DNA from: Planctomycetaceae bacterium
GTDB taxonomy: Bacteria; Planctomycetota; Planctomycetia; Pirellulales; Pirellulaceae
NCBI GenBank assembly: GCA_024642765.1
Contig: JAHEAM010000029.1
Location: forward strand, 1 to 15,001
Direction: 5' to 3'
Length of the DNA: 15,001 nt
Shown piece by piece: positions 14,023 through 15,001 of the stretch. Position numbers and translations under genes: made by a program. Each line of letters begins with the position of its first letter. Positions within the stretch are counted from its first letter, which is position 1. The notes beneath the pieces were generated by a model. It had not been told where the DNA came from, made no database searches, and saw only the letters and a program-made list of their open reading frames with translations.

Positions 14023-15001
14023 TCAACAGAATTCTCGGTCCAAGAAAAGTTCGATTGGCAAGTCAAGAATTCTCGCCAAGGCCGCGGAGGCGTCTGCTAA
14101 CTCGATCAACAACTTCGGATCGCGTAAGTCGTCTGGACTCAGCGTCTCGCGATAATGATGGTTCACCCATTGCTTAAGAGATTGATCCAACTCTGAACTC
14201 CAAATCACACCCGAGTGCATCGCTTCTTGTTCCGCTGGGTTGAGCACAACCCGCAATCGCAAGCATGCCGGACCGCCGCCATTGTTCATGCTTTGTCGCA
14301 AATCCAGATATTCGACGTGCGTGATCGGGTTGTCATCCGCTGACACGATGCGCTGCAGTGTTGCAAAAGCATGTGGATTCGATCGACAATCTGTGGGACA
14401 TACCAAAGTAAACGACTGATCATCTCGTTTCAGCAAAACACTGTTGAAAAGATAACTAGAAACAGCATCTTGAATCGGCAGTTCGTCATTTCCGATTTCG
14501 AGCACTATCAATTGCCGTGATGAAATCGCAGAGAAATGCGTTTTGATTTCTTTAAGCACGCGGTCTTGATCAACAAAAGCCCATTCGTGGACCAACAGCA
14601 AATGGCTTGTGCCAACTGAAATCACGTCATTATGAAATACGCCTGCCTCGATGGCGTTTGGATTCTGTTGAACAAACACAGCATTCGAGTTGCTCAACAT
14701 GTGCCGCCTCGCAATAGCGTGGCAAGACTCAAGTGTCTGTCGCGCAGGATACTTGGTCGGCGCACAAAGATCCTGCCGCAGCGCCGAGCGGCCAAATACA
14801 AACAACTGCAATCCCGCCGAATCAAAGCGCTCGCACAATCGCGTATGATTCGCTGCGCCTTCGTCCGTTAACGCATTGCTTGCGAGCAAGGGCGAATGGA
14901 CTTGGAATCGACTCGCGTCTGAAAAAATTGCTTTTAAAGCCGCATATGTCTGATCGGCCTCGATCGCGCGATGCAATAGCGTCCCCAAATTTGCCGGAGT
15001 A
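14023..15001 (-). CDS. astB: N-succinylarginine dihydrolase, 5' end beyond the window
   Basis: AstB splits N2-succinylarginine into succinylornithine, CO2 and ammonia, the second step of the arginine succinyltransferase (AST) catabolic pathway. The frame is open to the right edge. The visible 325 residues match the family: TPANLGTLLHRAIEADQTY, DEGAANHTRL, YPARQTLESCHAIARRH, VQQNPNAIEAGVFHNDVISV, SMNNGGGPACLRLRVVL and HHYRETLSPDDL. The E. coli catalytic triad is Glu174, His248 and Cys365. By motif and spacing the equivalents here are Glu in DEGAANH (14860-14862), His in FHND (14632-14634) and Cys in GGGPAC (14263-14265). About the first 115 residues lie outside. No other ast gene follows it: astE, next in E. 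coli, is absent from this side, so astB is either alone or the last gene of its unit. Confidence 0.93.
   Translation of the reverse strand, partial: TPANLGTLLHRAIEADQTYAALKAIFSDASRFQVHSPLLASNALTDEGAANHTRLCERFDSAGLQLFVFGRSALRQDLCAPTKYPARQTLESCHAIARRHMLSNSNAVFVQQNPNAIEAGVFHNDVISVGTSHLLLVHEWAFVDQDRVLKEIKTHFSAISSRQLIVLEIGNDELPIQDAVSSYLFNSVLLKRDDQSFTLVCPTDCRSNPHAFATLQRIVSADDNPITHVEYLDLRQSMNNGGGPACLRLRVVLNPAEQEAMHSGVIWSSELDQSLKQWVNHHYRETLSPDDLRDPKLLIELADASAALARILDLPIELFLDREFC

Noticed and set aside
1..15001. Search for CRISPR arrays, insertion sequences, phage genes, toxin-antitoxin or defence systems
   Set aside because: No regular repeat-spacer pattern, transposase motif, terminal inverted repeats or defence-type domains were seen on either strand.

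Overview
The window looks like a chromosomal segment of a planctomycete, most likely a member of the Pirellulales. This rests on several gene types typical of that group: planctomycete-style LRR repeats, a small membrane protein with a SHOCT-like tail, long exported proteins with extended signal regions, and a small conserved-looking MAKFY protein. Housekeeping genes are scattered singly rather than packed into operons, and many starts lack a strong Shine-Dalgarno sequence. Base composition is close to balanced. No tRNA, rRNA, CRISPR array, insertion sequence or phage gene was found.

Layout, left to right. (1) 1-2641, minus strand: rpsO (S15) followed by pnp (PNPase, which runs off the left edge). 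This is the classic rpsO-pnp order, but with an unusually long spacer of 477 bases. A likely rpsO promoter sits at 2756-2783, with a perfect dyad over its -35 box. (2) 3052-3909, plus: an exported Gly-rich protein with LTxxQ-like helices and a strong terminator. (3) 4051-5083: two gene remnants facing away from each other, the tail of an LRR protein (minus) and the body of an MDR oxidoreductase (plus). Both lack their 5' ends at the same point and both carry frameshifts. (4) 5151-7143, minus: clpX with a good terminator, preceded by a small SHOCT-like membrane protein. (5) 7621-9639, plus: a large exported protein with two copies of a beta-rich module around a Pro/Asn-rich linker. (6) 9694-11363: a 16-bp tandem repeat, holA (DNA polymerase III delta) and a 100-residue unknown protein. 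(7) 11364-13466: a region with one weak small gene, then a lipoprotein carrying a C2H2 zinc-finger-like motif. (8) 14023-15001, minus: the C-terminal two thirds of astB (arginine catabolism), cut by the right edge.

The genes do not form one pathway. RNA turnover and translation (pnp, rpsO), protein turnover (clpX) and replication (holA) are core functions placed among lineage-specific envelope proteins. I see no convincing new multi-gene system. The points most worth a second look are the zinc-finger-like lipoprotein, the fused pair of remnants at about 4360-4395, the duplicated-module exported protein, and the identical leader in front of two ATG codons at 11061 and 11613.
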